Source: Sergeia podlipaevii (taxonomy: Eukaryota; Euglenozoa; Kinetoplastea; Trypanosomatida; Trypanosomatidae). From it: a stretch of DNA of 64,000 nt. The translations under genes were made by a program, and so were the position numbers. The notes beneath the pieces are model-generated. The model saw only the letters and a program-made list of their open reading frames with translations. It searched no databases and was not told where the DNA came from. Positions 9,412 to 19,153 of the stretch are shown here, piece after piece. The stretch is taken from positions 1 to 64,000 of the forward strand of contig JASANZ010002256.1 of assembly GCA_030849805.1 (NCBI GenBank), given 5' to 3'. How positions within the stretch are numbered: the first letter of the stretch is position 1; each line of letters begins with the position of its first letter.

Positions 9412-11943
9412 CTACGACGCAATCATGTGCTCTCTCTGCGGTAGCTCGACGTGATCCTCATCGCCCACCACCACCACGTGCTTCTTCTTGTTAAACCAGT
9501 AGACAATCTTTAGCTGCTTCTTCTCAGGGGTGTACGGGTCAGGATCACAAAAGCCAACTAGTTTGCTCTTCGTCCCGCAAGGCAGCACCAGCGAGGACGA
9601 ACGAACGAGGTTTTGCACTGCCACTGTAACATCAATCGTGAGAGGAAGGATATCGCCGCCGTCGTCACCTTCTGCGCCATTATCCACTGCAGAAGTTGCG
9701 GTAGTAGTGAATCCAGGTGCAAAGGCCGTTGTGACAGGCGACGACGGGCCACTCTTCATCCCCCTCTTCCCAAACGAAAAGAGACGTCCCAGCACGTCTG
9801 CCACGCGCGAAATCAGTCCCTTACGCTCTGAGGCAGCCTCAATCCTGCGCCGCTCTTCCGCCTCGTCTTCTACAAACCGTGGCGCCAGCACGCCGTATCG
9901 AGCGTTCGCAATAACCAGTCCACCCCTGCGCGCCTCGAGAGCCTGACTCTTACTGACCCCCTCGTAGAGTGCCGTCTGCTCCAGCATAGCCTTTTCACGC
10001 GCAATGTCTACTTCTGCCACGTGTTCGCGTCGTAGAGCAGTATAATACCTCGAGGCCCGTGCTTGAGCAACCGGCTTGTATAGCAGGCAACCAACGCGAT
10101 ACACACATATTGGGAGAGATAACCACATAACAGCACGACTAATCTGCGGAGAAATGAAAACAATGATGGGAACGCTAATACGGTGCTGTCCACGTGCGTA
10201 CAGCACGGAGATCTGGTTGACAACAGCGCGCTGTGCGCTGCCAACACCAAAGAACGGTGGCGCAATAGGACTGATGGAATATGGAATAACAGTCATGAAG
10301 GACAGTCCGTAGTGCTGCAAGCGTGAGTGAAAGTACCACGCCTCAAAGCCCAAGTGTGTCTGCCCACTGAAAGGTGAGCAGTTAATGCTGTACTGCACTC
10401 GCCCCTTCGCCTGCTTCTGCGCACTGTCACTGCCGTCTAAGGTGTCAACGCCATAGGTCACCGCCGTCGAGGTGTACGCGGCGATCGTCATGCCATGATA
10501 GCTGATGTATGTGCTGAGAACCTGTTGTCCAGCCGACAGAGAGCGCGTGATACTGGTCTTAAAGAATCCGTTCTCCGTCAGGGACCACGCAATTGTACTC
10601 TCCAGCTCTGTGAGCGACGACAGATGACGAGAAAGGGTGAACTCGAGCTTCTGAAAAAGACGAAACCCGTTGACGCAGGTTAGCTTTGACCGGAGCGTCC
10701 ACAGGGGGTTCAGGACTCGTTGTTTGACCACAGCAAGTTTCAATCCACGCGTCGCAGTCCGCAGAGTGACCGCGTACGTGTTCACGGCGTCCTTTTGATA
10801 TTCAAACTCGGTCGTGACGCTAACGTCCGCGTTGGGGCCGGCACACCGTCCGTCCGTGCGGAAGACAACCCCCATACGACGATTGATTGCGTGCTGGAAG
10901 CTGTGTCGGAACTGAAGAGATTTAGGCACTACAGCCATCATCATCATGCGTGCTGGGCTGATGCGGCGCCTGCGCGTTGAGAGTGGTGTGGCAGCGTTTG
11001 AACCTCCCCCTTCCGTCCCAGAGCCCCCCGCCACCACCCCGGCAGCGCGCAGGCGTGCCCATAACTGTTTCTCAAGTTCGCCAGAAAGAATAAGCACAAT
11101 CTGCTGCTTTCCATCTATTGTAACAACGCGTCCTTCCATCTGGGTAAAGATTGCCTGCTGCCCAAGTGCCTGCTCGCCTGTTGATGCTGCTAATTGAGTA
11201 TCAGTTGCTTCTCCCCAAACGTCTTCGCCTTGTGGTGAGGCAGCGCCTGAGGTTGGCTCTCTCTTGCCCTCAGTAGCATCGGCCAGTGTCGCAGCACTTT
11301 GGTTCAATTTACCCGCGTTCGCCCCGCTTTTGTCGTTCGCATGAGCATCTTCCGCTTCTCCTCCCCCATCCTCTCCTCCGTCATGATGCACAAGGTGCCC
11401 AGCGCCACCACTAAGCATGTGTGAAGGCAGGAGCAAATGCGCGATAGAGTACGTCATTACAATGTCCGTAGAGGCGGACAGCATTTTCGCTGTGCGCACA
11501 ATCTGTGCCTCACGATCCAGCGAAGTAATGTAATCAATAATGCCCTGGCTAGTCACGATAGACTTCGGCACCAGTGCAAGTCGCTCGATACCACGCGAGC
11601 CGGCAGCGTCATACGCAGCACGCTGCTTTTCATCTGACAACACAGAGTAGGCATCCTGCAGTTCCTGAAATCGGTCATTCATTAACTCCTGAGCGGTATT
11701 GCTCTGATTCATGTGCTTATCCGTGTGATAGCGCTGGCTGAGATGCAAGAAGGCGCGACGGATATCCTGTGGTGTGGCCTTCTCTGATACGCCGAGTGCG
11801 GCGTAGTAGCCAGATGAATCTTGTGGGCGGCCTTCATCACGCCTGCGAAGCTTCTGCTGCTGCTGCTGCGGATTGTCATAGTTTTCATCCTCCTCTGAGT
11901 TACCGTCTAGTAGCACGTGAGTGCGATCGTCGTCCTCAGACAT
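9412..11943 (-). CDS. DNAJC11-like J-protein with HTD in place of HPD
   Basis: An 843-residue protein. The J-domain is at about 45-110 (YYAALGVSEKATPQDIRRAF, then YHTDKH at 72-77, then a helix ending in DAYSVLSDEKQRAAYD). The invariant HPD is H73-T74-D75; the codon is ACG, one change from CCG. The C-terminal ~75 residues (VAVQNLVRSSSLVLPCGTKS, LVGFCDPDPYTPEKKQLKI) match the DUF3395 domain of DNAJC11, a mitochondrial outer-membrane protein linked to MICOS and cristae. The middle is long and beta-rich with low-complexity Gly/Glu inserts near 190-260. Without HPD, classical stimulation of Hsp70 ATPase is unlikely (established for HPD mutants; inference here). The open frame continues upstream only via TTG; the chosen ATG is the first after the acceptor at 11997-11998. 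Confidence 0.85.
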   Translation of the reverse strand: MSEDDDRTHVLLDGNSEEDENYDNPQQQQQKLRRRDEGRPQDSSGYYAALGVSEKATPQDIRRAFLHLSQRYHTDKHMNQSNTAQELMNDRFQELQDAYSVLSDEKQRAAYDAAGSRGIERLALVPKSIVTSQGIIDYITSLDREAQIVRTAKMLSASTDIVMTYSIAHLLLPSHMLSGGAGHLVHHDGGEDGGGEAEDAHANDKSGANAGKLNQSAATLADATEGKREPTSGAASPQGEDVWGEATDTQLAASTGEQALGQQAIFTQMEGRVVTIDGKQQIVLILSGELEKQLWARLRAAGVVAGGSGTEGGGSNAATPLSTRRRRISPARMMMMAVVPKSLQFRHSFQHAINRRMGVVFRTDGRCAGPNADVSVTTEFEYQKDAVNTYAVTLRTATRGLKLAVVKQRVLNPLWTLRSKLTCVNGFRLFQKLEFTLSRHLSSLTELESTIAWSLTENGFFKTSITRSLSAGQQVLSTYISYHGMTIAAYTSTAVTYGVDTLDGSDSAQKQAKGRVQYSINCSPFSGQTHLGFEAWYFHSRLQHYGLSFMTVIPYSISPIAPPFFGVGSAQRAVVNQISVLYARGQHRISVPIIVFISPQISRAVMWLSLPICVYRVGCLLYKPVAQARASRYYTALRREHVAEVDIAREKAMLEQTALYEGVSKSQALEARRGGLVIANARYGVLAPRFVEDEAEERRRIEAASERKGLISRVADVLGRLFSFGKRGMKSGPSSPVTTAFAPGFTTTATSAVDNGAEGDDGGDILPLTIDVTVAVQNLVRSSSLVLPCGTKSKLVGFCDPDPYTPEKKQLKIVYWFNKKKHVVVVGDEDHVELPQREHMIAS

Positions 11944-12413
11944 CCTTTCCTTGCTCTTCCTTTTTATTTCCAATTCCTCTGTAACGAATGCCTTCTCTTA
12001 AAAAAAAAAAAAATGGCAGTTGTAGACACAATAACAATAATTGGAAGCGCTAAGATAATCTAGATATGTGAAAAAAAAAGTTTATATATATGTATGTATG
12101 TAGTTGTGCTGCCGCGTACGTTGCGGAAGCAGAATTCCTAAGAGATAAAGAAAAAGAGATGGCGAAGCAAGCAAGTTCATTTTAAAGCATAATGATGTAA
12201 AACAGAAAGTATTTAAAAATAACAATAACAAAATGCGTGTTGTAAGCCATCGCAAGCGGTAACTAGTAATAATGATGAAGTCGGATACAGTGCTTGATTT
12301 TCAGTTGCACAATCCTTGTCATTCTCGCTCCATTTTTCTTCGCCACCCTGCCCCACTTTGCAAAAAGAAAAAAGAAAAAAAAAAGTAACATACAAATTAC
12401 AACAGCCGTGTCT
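11944..12413. other. Intergenic spacer
   Basis: A 470-base AT-rich spacer with A-tracts at 12001-12013 and 12362-12384 and a short TATG repeat near 12090-12101. No gene seen. Confidence 0.55.
11997..11998 (-). promoter_or_regulatory. Putative trans-splice acceptor AG
   Basis: The AG directly follows a minus-strand T-tract (plus-strand A-run 12000-12013), 53-54 bases from the J-protein ATG, with no ATG between. Confidence 0.5.
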
Positions 12414-13919
12414 CTAGTCGCTGGAAGCAACACACTGCTCCAGGTTTGTGCCCATAACCCCAATATTGCCCTCGCCGCCGCCGCCACCACCGCCGCTGCC
12501 ATCCACAATTGCCTGCAAAGGGCTGTAACGTGAGGCCCAGCGTCCCACAGCGCCACGGCCTGTATTGTTGACACGCTCAGAAGGACGCCCGTACATGCCC
12601 GGCACGCCACTACGCAGGTTAGAAGTGGTAATGTGCTGGAGTACCTGGAACCACATATCAAACTTCTCACGCAGCTCCGTCGCGAGACACACAGTGCGAC
12701 TCGGGGTGTGAATGGCCATTCGATAGAAGGAGCGGCCAGAAGGGGCATCCTGGATACAGTCCGGCTTCACCTCCGTCACACTGCAAAGCTTGACCTCAGA
12801 GTTGAAAACAATGCTGTGAGCAAGTGAGCGGGACCACATGAGGGTGCCGCGGTCGATGTTTAGCCATACATAGCGGCGATCCACCTTATTGTTGCGATCC
12901 CACTTGTAGAACCACGTGCCTGCCTGCATAGTGTCAAGCGTCTTGAGCAGTTGGCGCTGAACTTGGCGCCGCTCCCGCGCAGATTCTCCCGGTACGCGTG
13001 CAACATCCACGATGCGCTGAATAAGCAGCTCACCTTGATTCGCCAATGAGGGTTTAAATCCATTGGACGTCATCGTGGCAGCCTCTGAGTAGGTGTTGAA
13101 ATTGGCTGGTGCCTCGTACTGTGGCCCACTGACAAAATCCGCAAAGTCTTGCGTACGAAATGGATTGCGCTGCGTGTGCGCACTCTGAGCAATAAATGCA
13201 TGTGACTTCAAAGGACCTGTGTGAAGGCGAGCCGTACTGTGATCCCCTACCGCTGCTGCTGCTGCTGTCGTGGACTGCGAGCGTTGCGTAGAGTGCATGA
13301 CATTGTCAGGCGCCACCGCCATGGGGAAAGGAGAGAGTGAGTGTGTGTGGCTTCTGCTGCTTGCTCCATCAATGGAAACAGTATAACTGCTTGCGCTAGA
13401 GGGAGAGGTGTGCGGTGGTGGAACCGTCTTGGAGCCTGGACCTCGATTTCTTGGCACGTGCGGCCGCCGTCCTTTGCTATTCAGGTTGTCACGAAGAGAA
13501 GAGCTTGTGCTTGCCCCGACCCTTTGCTGAGTGTGTGTTCGGTTCGCTGTGGCAGACCGCGACAGCTGAGACGCCTCCAACTGCTTCTCTTCGCCGTTGC
13601 TACTTCTCCTTTCAGAAACTGCACCACCACCACCACTACCCTCCTTCGTAGTCAATACTCCTCCTCCTTCGGTATACCCCTCACCATTGTCAGAGGAGCT
13701 GCTCATCATGCCTGAGCGCTCACACTGGGATCTCGGCATGTCCATGGGGGTTGAGTCAATAGACGCAGCAGGCGCCAGTATCTTTCTCCATGGGTATGGT
13801 TGCTGCTGGGTTTGATCTTCGGGATACCGAGCGCGCTGTGTGCTTGCTACCTCTGCATAAGGATCAAAGCGCTCAACATAGCCATCTCCGTCTGATAGAT
13901 TGCTTTTGCTGGCATACAT
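12414..13919 (-). CDS. PH-domain protein (Mcp5-PH-like) with disordered N-terminus
   Basis: A 501-residue protein. Residues 1-300 are Ser/Thr/Gln/Gly-rich low complexity. Residues about 334-430 form a pleckstrin-homology-like domain: GTWFYKWDRNNKVDRRYVWL, then RGTLMWS, VKLCSVTEVKPD, and the final amphipathic helix with the invariant Trp (FDMWFQVLQHI). The opening G-x-W-x-x-KW and RGTLMW resemble the meiotic cell cortex Mcp5-type PH family. A Gly-8 run lies near the C-terminus. It probably binds membrane phosphoinositides or a protein at a membrane (family knowledge); the specific role is unknown. The ATG follows almost directly after a T-tract, so its acceptor lies further upstream. Confidence 0.78.
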   Translation of the reverse strand: MYASKSNLSDGDGYVERFDPYAEVASTQRARYPEDQTQQQPYPWRKILAPAASIDSTPMDMPRSQCERSGMMSSSSDNGEGYTEGGGVLTTKEGSGGGGAVSERRSSNGEEKQLEASQLSRSATANRTHTQQRVGASTSSSLRDNLNSKGRRPHVPRNRGPGSKTVPPPHTSPSSASSYTVSIDGASSRSHTHSLSPFPMAVAPDNVMHSTQRSQSTTAAAAAVGDHSTARLHTGPLKSHAFIAQSAHTQRNPFRTQDFADFVSGPQYEAPANFNTYSEAATMTSNGFKPSLANQGELLIQRIVDVARVPGESARERRQVQRQLLKTLDTMQAGTWFYKWDRNNKVDRRYVWLNIDRGTLMWSRSLAHSIVFNSEVKLCSVTEVKPDCIQDAPSGRSFYRMAIHTPSRTVCLATELREKFDMWFQVLQHITTSNLRSGVPGMYGRPSERVNNTGRGAVGRWASRYSPLQAIVDGSGGGGGGGEGNIGVMGTNLEQCVASSD

Positions 13920-14426
13920 GGAGAAAAAAAAAAAATCACCTGAGATGATGTCTAAGAAATAAAACGTGAAAAATAGTGCCGCAAAAGATAATAAAAAAAA
14001 AAAAAAAAGAATGCTTTATGTGTCTCTAAATCTAATATAAAAGCAGTATACAATGCCTCTGCGAGCGCCACACACAAAAAAAAAGGGCCAAATGGGCGTA
14101 GTGGCGCCTTTAGCGAAAATGCAACGTAACAATAAGAAAGCAAAAAAAAAAAAAAGGAAAGGAAAGTAACGAAAATTTATCAGCTATAGAACTGCTCAGT
14201 TCTCACTACACCTTGTTTTCTGTTCACCTGATGATGCCCCGCTTTTCAGCAGAAAATGAGAGTAGTATGTATTCCTAAATTGCGTGAGGCTACCCGAATG
14301 TGTTTTCAAAAATTCGAAATGCGTTCCGTTGTTTCCAAAACAATAAATAAAATATAATATGATCTGAGAATGGGCTAGAAATAAGATATTTATCAAATAA
14401 GAAGTGTGTTAATAGAGGTAGACACG
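13920..14426. other. Intergenic spacer
   Basis: A 507-base AT-rich spacer with A-tracts near 13924-13935, 13990-14008 and 14141-14155. No gene or RNA recognised. Confidence 0.55.
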
Positions 14427-17400
14427 CTATAAGGAGGGCACAGCTGAAGCCAAGCGTTGCGAAATCAGCCTCATCTTCTCCAACTCTGCTGCTTGGGTGT
14501 CGTTGAGCGAAATCCTAGCGTTTGCCCTGAGTGCGTCAGACGCGTTTTGGCACTTATCAAGAAGAAGTACAAACATGGAAATGGACTCTGGCGAGAACTC
14601 CCCATGAGAAGTGCGACAGTCACTGTGGTCTGCAATTCCGGCCTTTTCTGTCACAGAATCGTTACCAAACACATCAGCCTCGGCTGCAAGCTTCTCTAGC
14701 GCAGAAACACGTAGCAGCGGCATGGCGCTGCCAAACGATGCCACGCGCCAAATCTCCTCCTCCTTGGCATCGCGCTCCAACACCTCTAAAAGCAAGGACT
14801 GCATGCGTTCTGCAGCAACCAACAGGAGCCACCACACTTGCAGTTCATCCAGCCGCTCACACGCCGCTGCGCAAGGGAGTTCGCCCACGCAGCACAACGC
14901 ACGTCCGCAGAAATCTGAAAAAGTGGTTCGCCACAACGTCCACATCGCCCCTAGTGTCTTCAAAGCTCCACTACAGAACGCAGCAGTTGGAACTTGAAAG
15001 AGCGCCTGCAGTACTTGCTGAGACTGTAGCGGCGAGAAAAGAGCGATGCGTGCCTCAGCGCCGTAGTGCGCCATCCATTCCCGTATGGATGCCGCCGTAG
15101 TGGTGATGTGGACCTCACCATGCTCTTTTCCTAGCACTTCAAGAGTGAGAGTTTGCAGGCGCTCGTAGCGTGACCTAGTATCTTTTAGCGTACCCCAAGT
15201 GCTCTCATCCTCTCCCCTTCTCTTCTCCTCATCCTTACTAGGCAATGCAGATGTGGCGCTACTCCGCTCTAGCACCAAACACGTGGCCTCAAAGAGAGTA
15301 CACATACACTTCCAGAGGGCTGCAGCATCCCAGGCCGCGTAAGTGGGAAGCAACTGTGGCAGATCCGCACTATTTAGCCTAGATATACCGCTGTATCGAA
15401 GAGAGGAGCCGTTGTAAACGGTACGATAGCAAACGCATAATCGTGGCACACGCGAGAGGAGGTACTTCCGATGCTGCTGCCGCTCCAGCTGTGCTGTAAG
15501 GGCTAGCGTGGTAGAAGCAGAAAAGTTCATAGCAAGCAGAAAGACAAGCAGTTGAATGCCATACTCTCTCTCCCAGTGCATCATGACTTCTTCGATAGTT
15601 GTGCTGGGAACGAGGGTCTGATATTGCGAGGGAAGAAGAAGCTGTACCAGAGGATTGGCCTCGATGACGCACCCCACATGCGGATAGGCAATCCGTGATG
15701 CCCGGCGCAGCAAACAGCTGACTGCTGCCTTGCCAAGTCCTGGTGCCACAGGCACTCCGCCCACGCACAGTAGCTGCAGCCTTGGCTGATACATAATGGC
15801 ACCACCAACGTGTTCACCACTGCAACAACGTGGAGATAGAGAAGAAGGAGAAAGAGGAGTGAGAGCAGAGAGACACCGTGGATGGACGCCTATTTCATTG
15901 CACGCCTCCACCAAATGAATAGAAAACATGTTCTTCATGGCATGTAGTTCCGTCTCCAGGGTTGGCATGATCGACGCCAACGCAAGCTGGTGCAAACTGA
16001 CAGCTGCGACATCATCGGGGAAACACCAGGACGCTACAGGGGAGAAAAGTCTCCCATTCCCTTCGTCAAACCGCGTCCCACAAGTTGTAGCATTAGTAGC
16101 GCTACAGTCAGTGGTTAGAGGTTCAGACACATCGCTCTCATCAACGACACCCAGTAAGGGGCAGTGACACAGTCCACTGTACCGTGCGTAGCAGCTGATG
16201 AAGGCGGGAAGATACAAATTCTTTCGCACGTCCTCTTTCACATACGAACCATTCGCAAAACGCGAGGCCTGGTGTGGCACTGTGAAAGACTTTGGCAAGC
16301 GGTAGCACCTGCCGATGTGATCTGAGCAGTCTGGTAGATGAAAAAGACAATAAAAACACAAACGCCGAACACGGTGCACGACGCTCGCGGTGGTCCACAA
16401 CAATGCGGGCGGCAATGGCGACGTGTCGCCAGGCGCCGTCAAGGATCCGCTGCAGGTGTTGCATTGCGCGAGCTCCGACATAGCCATCAGTACATCAAGA
16501 GGGTCAACAGATGGGGTTGGAGCAAGACTCCGTGCCCAGGACGTGCCCAGCGCGCTTGACATCCACTTCTGCGATTCTATTTCATCGCGCTGCCCGTGGA
16601 AACTTGCAGAAGCTGCAGCTGCATCAGTTGCGTCTGCTTTCCCAAGTGACAAAAATGAAGCTTTCGTCTGGTCCTCCATGACACCCGAAAATACAGTCTC
16701 ACCGCCTCCTCTGTGGTACCGCGCGTGATGTCTGGCCACATGTTCCGCCAGATCCGCCGCCTGCTTACTTGTAAATCCAGGCACCCAAGCCAGCCACTCG
16801 CGCGTGAGTGAAGTAAGAAAGGCAATAGTAAGCCCTGTGCTTGTGGTGTCGCAGTGCACGCGTGCAACGGCGAGAGAAAAGCAGTTCTTCTTACCATGGT
16901 TGCTCCTGGGAGCGGATGAGCTACAATCACCAGAGTAGCATGACCAGAACAGACGTGACACCGCCTGCTTGAGAAGTGCAAGACGGGCTGGGGCATAGTC
17001 GCCATCATCAGCACGTGAGCCGCAGGCTCGCCACAGCGTATCGAGTACATCGACCTGCAGCATCCACAAGTGCTCATCAGCCATCTCGTCAAGTGGCACC
17101 GCCGAAGTGCAGCCAGCAAATGAGCTTGCATCGCTGTGAAGAAAGGAGTCCACTAACTGTCTTGCAAGTCTCAGCAACACCCGCTGTCTACAAACCCCCT
17201 TGATATTTTCACTGCTGTTGGCTGCGGTAGTTGTGTAGTCCGAAGTAGAAAGCACGTCAGCTGACCACCGCAATACCACATGATGTGCAATCGTAAAGGC
17301 AACACGAGACAAATTGCTGCCCCTCTGCTCAACACGAGCAATCAAGTGAATGGCACATTCGACTAGAACAATAAGCGGGTCTCCATTTGTGCTATCATCA

Positions 17401-18428
17401 CTGTCCGCCACGTACAGTGGTATTCTGCACACAAAAAAACATAAACCCTCTAAAAGCTGTGTCACAGCAATCGCATCTTCGGTACAGAAAAAAAAGCTAT
17501 TCGTCGTATACGATATATCAGCACATGCGCGAACGGCCTCTGTGTAGCGCCACAGAGCAGTCCTGCAATGTAAAGAGACAGCACTTTGTGTAGACTGGGG
17601 AAGTTGGAAGAGCACGCGCAGCTCTAGCTCCGACCACATAACAAGTTCCTCTAGCGCATGTCGAGTACGAGCACATCGCAATAATGTGGAGGCGCAGCTT
17701 TTCTGCTTGATGCCGCTGCCATCGATCCTCTCATCGATTGCTTGTGGGCCAGAAAGCACGAGTTTCAAGATTGGTGTAATCACCCTACGCACACTGTAGC
17801 GCTCCAGCGTGGTCCACTTGCTTATGCCGCTAGTGGGGATGAACTCTGCCAGTGTTGCGCACATGCGTACAAGGCATCTATTTGGATAGTGAAGTACTGC
17901 CTGTGTTTCTATATCGACACTAGTGCAAGAATCAGTTATGCCGTTGTGGTGGTTTTCACTGGGAATTCCAGTCGCCAGCAGTAGCTGCAAGGTGAGAACC
18001 ACAGAGTAGAGAAGCGTCTTAGCGAGGGGGGAGAGCTGCACCGCTATGGTCTCCAAGGTGCACCAACGGCAGCCTTCCTCCAAGGCTTCGAGTGAGCTCA
18101 CAGTGGTAGGAGCACAGCCTATATGAAGTGCGTTGAGCCCAACAGTCGAAACCCCCTGTGGATTCGCCAAGCACTGCATGAGACCTGTGCACACCACAGG
18201 ATCGAGGAGCGCCGCATTACCGTCTACAATGGCAAAGAGATGAGACTTCACAAGGGGAGAGTCAACGTATGGGAAAAGTATGCACACACACTCGAGTGCA
18301 GTCTGTGGAGTCAGTGGGGCTACTGCCAGACGGTTCTCCAGCATGGCCGAACGAGCGCTATATCGTCCTTTAGGAAGCCTTGAATGGCGTCGAAGCACGG
18401 GTGAGAGCAACATACGAGCAGTTCTCAT
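14427..18428 (-). CDS. Large conserved-type hypothetical protein, possibly mitochondrial
   Basis: A 1333-residue uninterrupted frame with codon use like its neighbours, so a real gene. I recognise no domain. The N-terminus (MRTARMLLSPVLRRHSRLPK) is Arg/Leu-rich and lacks acidic residues, a plausible mitochondrial presequence. The body is Leu-, Ala- and Cys-rich with many predicted amphipathic helices and no membrane segments obvious by eye; the pattern would fit an alpha-solenoid, but I see no clear repeat. The frame opens upstream at TTG; the first ATG is used. A six-codon upstream ORF overlaps this ATG (18425-18445). Confidence 0.75.
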   Translation of the reverse strand: MRTARMLLSPVLRRHSRLPKGRYSARSAMLENRLAVAPLTPQTALECVCILFPYVDSPLVKSHLFAIVDGNAALLDPVVCTGLMQCLANPQGVSTVGLNALHIGCAPTTVSSLEALEEGCRWCTLETIAVQLSPLAKTLLYSVVLTLQLLLATGIPSENHHNGITDSCTSVDIETQAVLHYPNRCLVRMCATLAEFIPTSGISKWTTLERYSVRRVITPILKLVLSGPQAIDERIDGSGIKQKSCASTLLRCARTRHALEELVMWSELELRVLFQLPQSTQSAVSLHCRTALWRYTEAVRACADISYTTNSFFFCTEDAIAVTQLLEGLCFFVCRIPLYVADSDDSTNGDPLIVLVECAIHLIARVEQRGSNLSRVAFTIAHHVVLRWSADVLSTSDYTTTAANSSENIKGVCRQRVLLRLARQLVDSFLHSDASSFAGCTSAVPLDEMADEHLWMLQVDVLDTLWRACGSRADDGDYAPARLALLKQAVSRLFWSCYSGDCSSSAPRSNHGKKNCFSLAVARVHCDTTSTGLTIAFLTSLTREWLAWVPGFTSKQAADLAEHVARHHARYHRGGGETVFSGVMEDQTKASFLSLGKADATDAAAASASFHGQRDEIESQKWMSSALGTSWARSLAPTPSVDPLDVLMAMSELAQCNTCSGSLTAPGDTSPLPPALLWTTASVVHRVRRLCFYCLFHLPDCSDHIGRCYRLPKSFTVPHQASRFANGSYVKEDVRKNLYLPAFISCYARYSGLCHCPLLGVVDESDVSEPLTTDCSATNATTCGTRFDEGNGRLFSPVASWCFPDDVAAVSLHQLALASIMPTLETELHAMKNMFSIHLVEACNEIGVHPRCLSALTPLSPSSLSPRCCSGEHVGGAIMYQPRLQLLCVGGVPVAPGLGKAAVSCLLRRASRIAYPHVGCVIEANPLVQLLLPSQYQTLVPSTTIEEVMMHWEREYGIQLLVFLLAMNFSASTTLALTAQLERQQHRKYLLSRVPRLCVCYRTVYNGSSLRYSGISRLNSADLPQLLPTYAAWDAAALWKCMCTLFEATCLVLERSSATSALPSKDEEKRRGEDESTWGTLKDTRSRYERLQTLTLEVLGKEHGEVHITTTAASIREWMAHYGAEARIALFSPLQSQQVLQALFQVPTAAFCSGALKTLGAMWTLWRTTFSDFCGRALCCVGELPCAAACERLDELQVWWLLLVAAERMQSLLLEVLERDAKEEEIWRVASFGSAMPLLRVSALEKLAAEADVFGNDSVTEKAGIADHSDCRTSHGEFSPESISMFVLLLDKCQNASDALRANARISLNDTQAAELEKMRLISQRLASAVPSL

Positions 18429-18445
18429 GCCGTACAACGCTGCAT
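18425..18445 (-). other. Six-codon uORF overlapping the start of the 1333-aa gene
   Basis: The minus strand carries an ATG at 18443-18445 followed by five codons and a TGA that overlaps the main ATG in an ATGA arrangement. Candidate acceptor AGs lie both upstream (18449-18450) and inside the uORF (18440-18441), so acceptor choice would include or remove it. Confidence 0.4.
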
Positions 18446-19153
18446 ATGCTTATGTGCAAACAACGAAAAAAAAGCTCAATTATGAATACTGCACCACAAT
18501 ATGCAATGCGTTAAAAGTACAAATTGCCTTCTGATCTGATTTGAGAAAAAAGAAGATGTCCTTTATAAGGAAATGAGAATCTCTTGTCTTGAGTATAATG
18601 CATGAATAAAAGAGTATAAAAGAAAGAAAAGAGGGCAATACAAAAGTGTGGAAGGGAGTAGAAAAAATGAAGATAAAGCAAAAAAAAAAAATGAGCAAAG
18701 TTGCACAGAGAAAATCACAAAAGTGAAGACACCCGACTACATAGCCATCTGTTGCTTCCATAAATCGGAATTGAACAATATTTTTATTGCGTTGAAAGGG
18801 AAAAGAACCGAGGGACATAAAGAAATACGTCCTTGATATATTTTTTTTGGTATCCTTATTATTGTTGTTGTTTGCCTTAAAGAAAAAAAAATGAGACCGA
18901 AAAGTTATTCCTAACTGGAACGCCTTTTTCTCTTACTCGTTGATGCCTAGCGGAGTTAATTCAAAAAAAAGAAGCATAAACCATCAGCAACGTGGGAACA
19001 TGGAAACCACTTAAGAGTGGAAACAGTGGAAGCAAAACAAAGAAATAAATTTTAAAAAAGAGGCGTGCATGACGGTAGTCTCTATTCTTCGCTTTTTTCA
19101 AGCTCTCCTTCTTTCCTTCCCTCTGATCCCCTCATGTTCTCTGTTAATGGTAA
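18429..19153. other. Intergenic spacer
   Basis: A 725-base AT-rich spacer with A-tracts near 18680-18690 and 18882-18890 and mixed short repeats. Open frames are Phe-rich low complexity. No supported gene. Confidence 0.55.

Noticed and set aside
14531..15100. 189-codon plus-strand open frame
   Set aside because: Antisense within the 1333-aa gene; Thr/Arg-rich product typical of a shadow frame.
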